Shown here piece by piece: positions 60,961-64,000 of a stretch of DNA of 64,000 nt; positions within the stretch are counted from its first letter, which is position 1, and each line of letters starts with the position of its first letter. The notes beneath the pieces are model-generated. The model had not been told where the DNA came from. It saw only the letters and a program-made list of their open reading frames with translations, and ran no database searches. The stretch covers positions 434,001 to 498,000 of the forward strand of contig JAVLUZ010000510.1 in assembly GCA_036768485.1 (NCBI GenBank), given 5' to 3'. Both the position numbers and the translations under genes were made by a program. The stretch is from Mermis nigrescens. Taxonomy: Eukaryota; Nematoda; Enoplea; Mermithida; Mermithidae.

Positions 60961-62880
60961 AAATTTTTTCCCGACTTTTCAGCCAAAAAGCTGCACATTT
61001 GTTTGACGTTTCACAGCATGAAAATACTAAAATTTACGGCGCTTGGCGCCATTTATTTAAAAACTCACCTTTTGCCTATTTCAGTTTTCGATAGATGAAA
61101 TTTTTCGCAAATAAAATTCTCTGCATTTTTATCATGCAAAAAGGTGCGAAATCGAGCGCAAAAGTATGTAAAATAATGTCGAAATTTTTTTGGCACTCTG
61201 CGCCAGATAGCTATTCCAGCATACTTTTATTCTATTTTCATTTCATGTATATTTTTTAAAAATTTTTGACGCTACACATCAAATGCTACAAATACGGGAA
61301 ACCGAGCAGTAATTCAAGCTTCTAAACGTCCTTCCGCCAGAAATTCACGAATTTTCCGGCACTTCGCGCTGGATTTTCACTGAAGTCAACGAAATTTAAT
61401 GATTTTTTTCGCACAAAATTGTAAAAAACTCTAAAAATTTTCGGAGAAATGTTGTGCCCAAATCGATTTCAAACGAAAGTAGACGACGTAAAACGCTAAA
61501 AAAACGCCAGTCCGCACGTGAATTTCCTAAATTATTTGTCAATAGAAAAGTCCGCAAAATCTACTTCAAAATAGTACAAATATCAAAATATTTCATTAAC
61601 TTTTCAGTATTTTTTATCCTTGGAAACCTATAAATTGAAAGACTTCGGATACCATCTTTGCATTTGAACGAAGGGACCTTATATAAAAACACTGGAAAAA
61701 GGCATGTCAATCTGTGCAGGTGTCAGGCATAAGATCCGCTGCTACTGAGGCTGGCATTTAGGACTGAAGTCAAACATTGATTTAACATAATTTCTACATT
61801 TCTTATCTTTAGAAATGTGTCAAATTGAGCTTCATAAAAACGCCCACTTTGCGCCAGATATAATTGCTGCATAGCTTATATTTGTAAACCTGCAAAAGTG
61901 AGCATAAAAAGAATAAATATATCGAAAATTTCCAGCGCTTCGCGCCGGATAAAATTTCTATTGCACACATTCAGAAAGCTGTAAAATTGAGCTCAAAAGG
62001 ATAAAAACATCGGAAATTTCCGGCGCTTCGCGCAAACTATAATTACTGTATTGCTGTTTAGAAAGTTGCAAAATTTAGGTAAAAGGGTAGAACTCTCGAA
62101 AATTGGCATAATTACTGGATTATTTATATCCAGAAACCTGCAAATTTGAGTTTAAAAAGATAAAAATGTAGGGATGTTCTGGCGCTTCGCGCCAGGTATA
62201 ATTTAAGCACTCTCTCTATTAAAAAAGCTTCAAAATTGAACTTGAGGAGATCAGAACGTCAGAAATTTTTCGCCAGTTTAAAACACGCCCGTTTTCGCAT
62301 TGTTTGTCTTCAAAGGCTGCAAAATTGAGTTTAAAAGAGTAAAAATGCTAAAAAATTTCTCGAATCACAAATTTTAAATTTTTTTGAATATTTTCATTTG
62401 CCATTATATGGAGCTCGTCGACAGACGTTTAGTCGAATACATTTTTGTGTACTAGGTTAAAGTTTTACAGCTGGCGCAAAATTTCAGATGACAAAAATCT
62501 AAATACCAGAATTTTGTCTTTGTTTATTTGTAAAAAAGGCTGCTTAATTGGACGTATGTAAAGTATAGGATAGAAATTTTCCATAATAAGGTCAATTTTT
62601 TGCGTTGTCTTGTCCTTTAAAAAATCTGTGAAAGTGAGCTGAGGATGATAAAAACGCCAAAAAAATTTCCAGAGGTGAACACTCTGAAAACTATAGTTGT
62701 AAACAGTTAGTGTATATACTGACTGATGATGCTAAATGCGAGTAAATTAAGACAGATGAAACAAACGCAAATGATGCATACAGACATGCAGAACGTTTCG
62801 AAAAAGTTATGAGGTAAATATTCCAAAACAACCCTTTTTCGAACCAGCAACCAACCACAATTTTTGGCCGCTGGTATCAT
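60961..62880. repeat. Degenerate array with GGCGCTTCGCGCC motif
   Basis: Irregular units of about 100-130 bp, clearest at 61830-62350, carry GGCGCTTCGCGCC-type palindromes (61925, 62019, 62180) spaced by GCAAAATTGAG..AAAAGGATAAAA sequence. Motif-bearing pieces extend left to 61000. No gene is seen. Confidence 0.6.
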
Positions 62881-62889
62881 CTGGAAGAC

Positions 62890-63990
62890 CGGCCTTTGTC
62901 CAGGTATGTATATAGACATGCAATTTTTCATATCGGAGCGAAGCGCCGAAAATTTTTTGGAATTTTACACCTTTTTACAGTTTTTATCTCCCCGAAAATC
63001 TTTGTACGTACAAAGATAGTCCTGAAAAGTCTTTGTACATCGGGAAAAATCTTTGGCGGACACAAAAAAACACTGTTTTGTACATGCAAATTTTTGTATA
63101 CTTCAATATGGTACAGTAACGATTTCAGTGTGGTAAAACATAGTTTTTCGACCTTTAGTAGTGTATTTGGCTAATTTTTGGGTTTCTGAATATTTGGCAT
63201 TTTTCCATTTTTCCATTCTAAGCGCAGTGTTGCTTATTACAAGATTTAATTCGCATATTACAATTTTTGTAATATTTCTGATTTTGTAGTACAAGTTGTT
63301 TTAGCTTTCTCAGTCGAGTTTTATGTGTGAATTCCATCAGAAGCTCATAAAAATTTCGGCACTTCGCGCCGAAGTAATATTATCAACTAAATTCAGGCCG
63401 AATTATCACATTTAGAAGCACGGTCTTTTTGTATTCGGCGAACATTTTTTCTGACGTACAAAGACGTTTCAGGACCGTATTTGTACATGTACAAAGATTT
63501 TTCAAGGACAAAAACTGTAAAAAGGTGTAGAATTCCTTATTGCAAATCCTGCCATTTTAAAGATTTTCAGGGGAGTAGGCGGCTGCAGAAATGTAGCCGC
63601 TAACCCCCTTCCCTGAAAATGGCCGAGAAATATAAATGTGACAAGGGGTTTGGGCCATCCCCCATCCACGCTTTGAAGCCCCAAACTTCCTTGAAAGTCA
63701 GAAAATATTTGACCACCCTCCCCTTTTTTGGCGAAAACCTGCGCTTTTTTGGCTATTTTTATGTGTTTATACCATTGTTGATCATAGTCGCTAACCCCCT
63801 CCTTCTAAAAATGGCGAGGGACCCCTACCCTAGATTTCCAGCCGTTACATGCATACCGAGGGACCCTCATAAAATTTTAAGCGATTACATGCATGTGTTA
63901 TAGTGATAGTTTATCTATTTACTCCAGCTCACATTCTAAAATAATGTACCACTTCGTGAAATTCTAATAGTTAGGTAAACTTTTGCCATA
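62890..63990 (-). repeat. 1.1-kb repeat R9, copy 2 (inverted)
   Basis: Reverse of 38680-39860 with high similarity throughout, from AATTTTTCATATCGGAGCGA to the TTCTAATAGTTAGGTAAAC edge at the window end. It includes CTTTGTACATCGGG and TTTGTACATGTACAAAGAT words. The right boundary may lie outside the window. Confidence 0.75.
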
Positions 63991-64000
63991 CTAAAAAATT

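Overview
The window is eukaryotic nuclear DNA, most likely from an insect. It is AT-rich and has short exons with GT..AG introns, very long repeat-filled intergenic and intronic stretches, and large numbers of small inverted-repeat transposons. There is no bacterial-style gene packing, no operon and no rRNA. I infer an arthropod, possibly a hemipteran; the lineage cannot be fixed from the sequence alone.

Four real host loci can be supported. (1) 21832-34337, minus strand: a complete EXD2-type 3'-5' exonuclease gene in seven coding exons (657 codons). All splice phases agree, the DEDDy catalytic residues are intact, and there is a C-terminal CxxC...CxxC domain. (2) 17576-21015, minus strand, just downstream of EXD2: a four-exon gene for a basic, charged protein of about 294 residues that I do not recognise. 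(3) 51073-53547, plus strand: a two-exon gene for a 148-residue multi-pass membrane protein. (4) 56768-57107, minus strand: the last exon of a SENP8/NEDP1-like C48 cysteine protease, whose other exons are not visible. A few isolated exon-like pieces (24614-24753, 42209-42439, 49715-49856) are less certain.

Most of the rest is transposable-element debris. The first 4 kb is a GC-rich, degraded region ending in an LTR-like start. At 4.4-6.5 kb and 28.8-29.7 kb lie two opposite-strand blocks of a family marked by GTGTAAA motifs. Throughout, hAT-type elements with 8-bp target-site duplications (TSDs) dominate: four MITE families (called A to D here), a hAT with TTTTTTTTAGCACGA ends (E), a hAT with TAGTGATCGACCGGG ends (F, 6.0 kb and 1.8 kb copies), and single elements at 6723, 12294, 22864 and 53893. 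Many are nested, and the order of insertion can be read directly; 47132-48030 holds three levels. A separate TIR family with GTCTGTTTCAC ends carries a tRNA-like sequence in both long copies (10.9 kb and 34.6 kb).

The last third adds simple-sequence DNA: a (CA)n run of about 118 units at 39.9 kb, and a 1.3-kb degenerate CCAA array at 59.6-60.9 kb. It also holds arrays built round the palindrome GGCGCGAAGCGCC, and two inverted copies of a 1.1-kb repeat (38.7 and 62.9 kb) that contain CTTTGTACATGTACAAAG palindromes.
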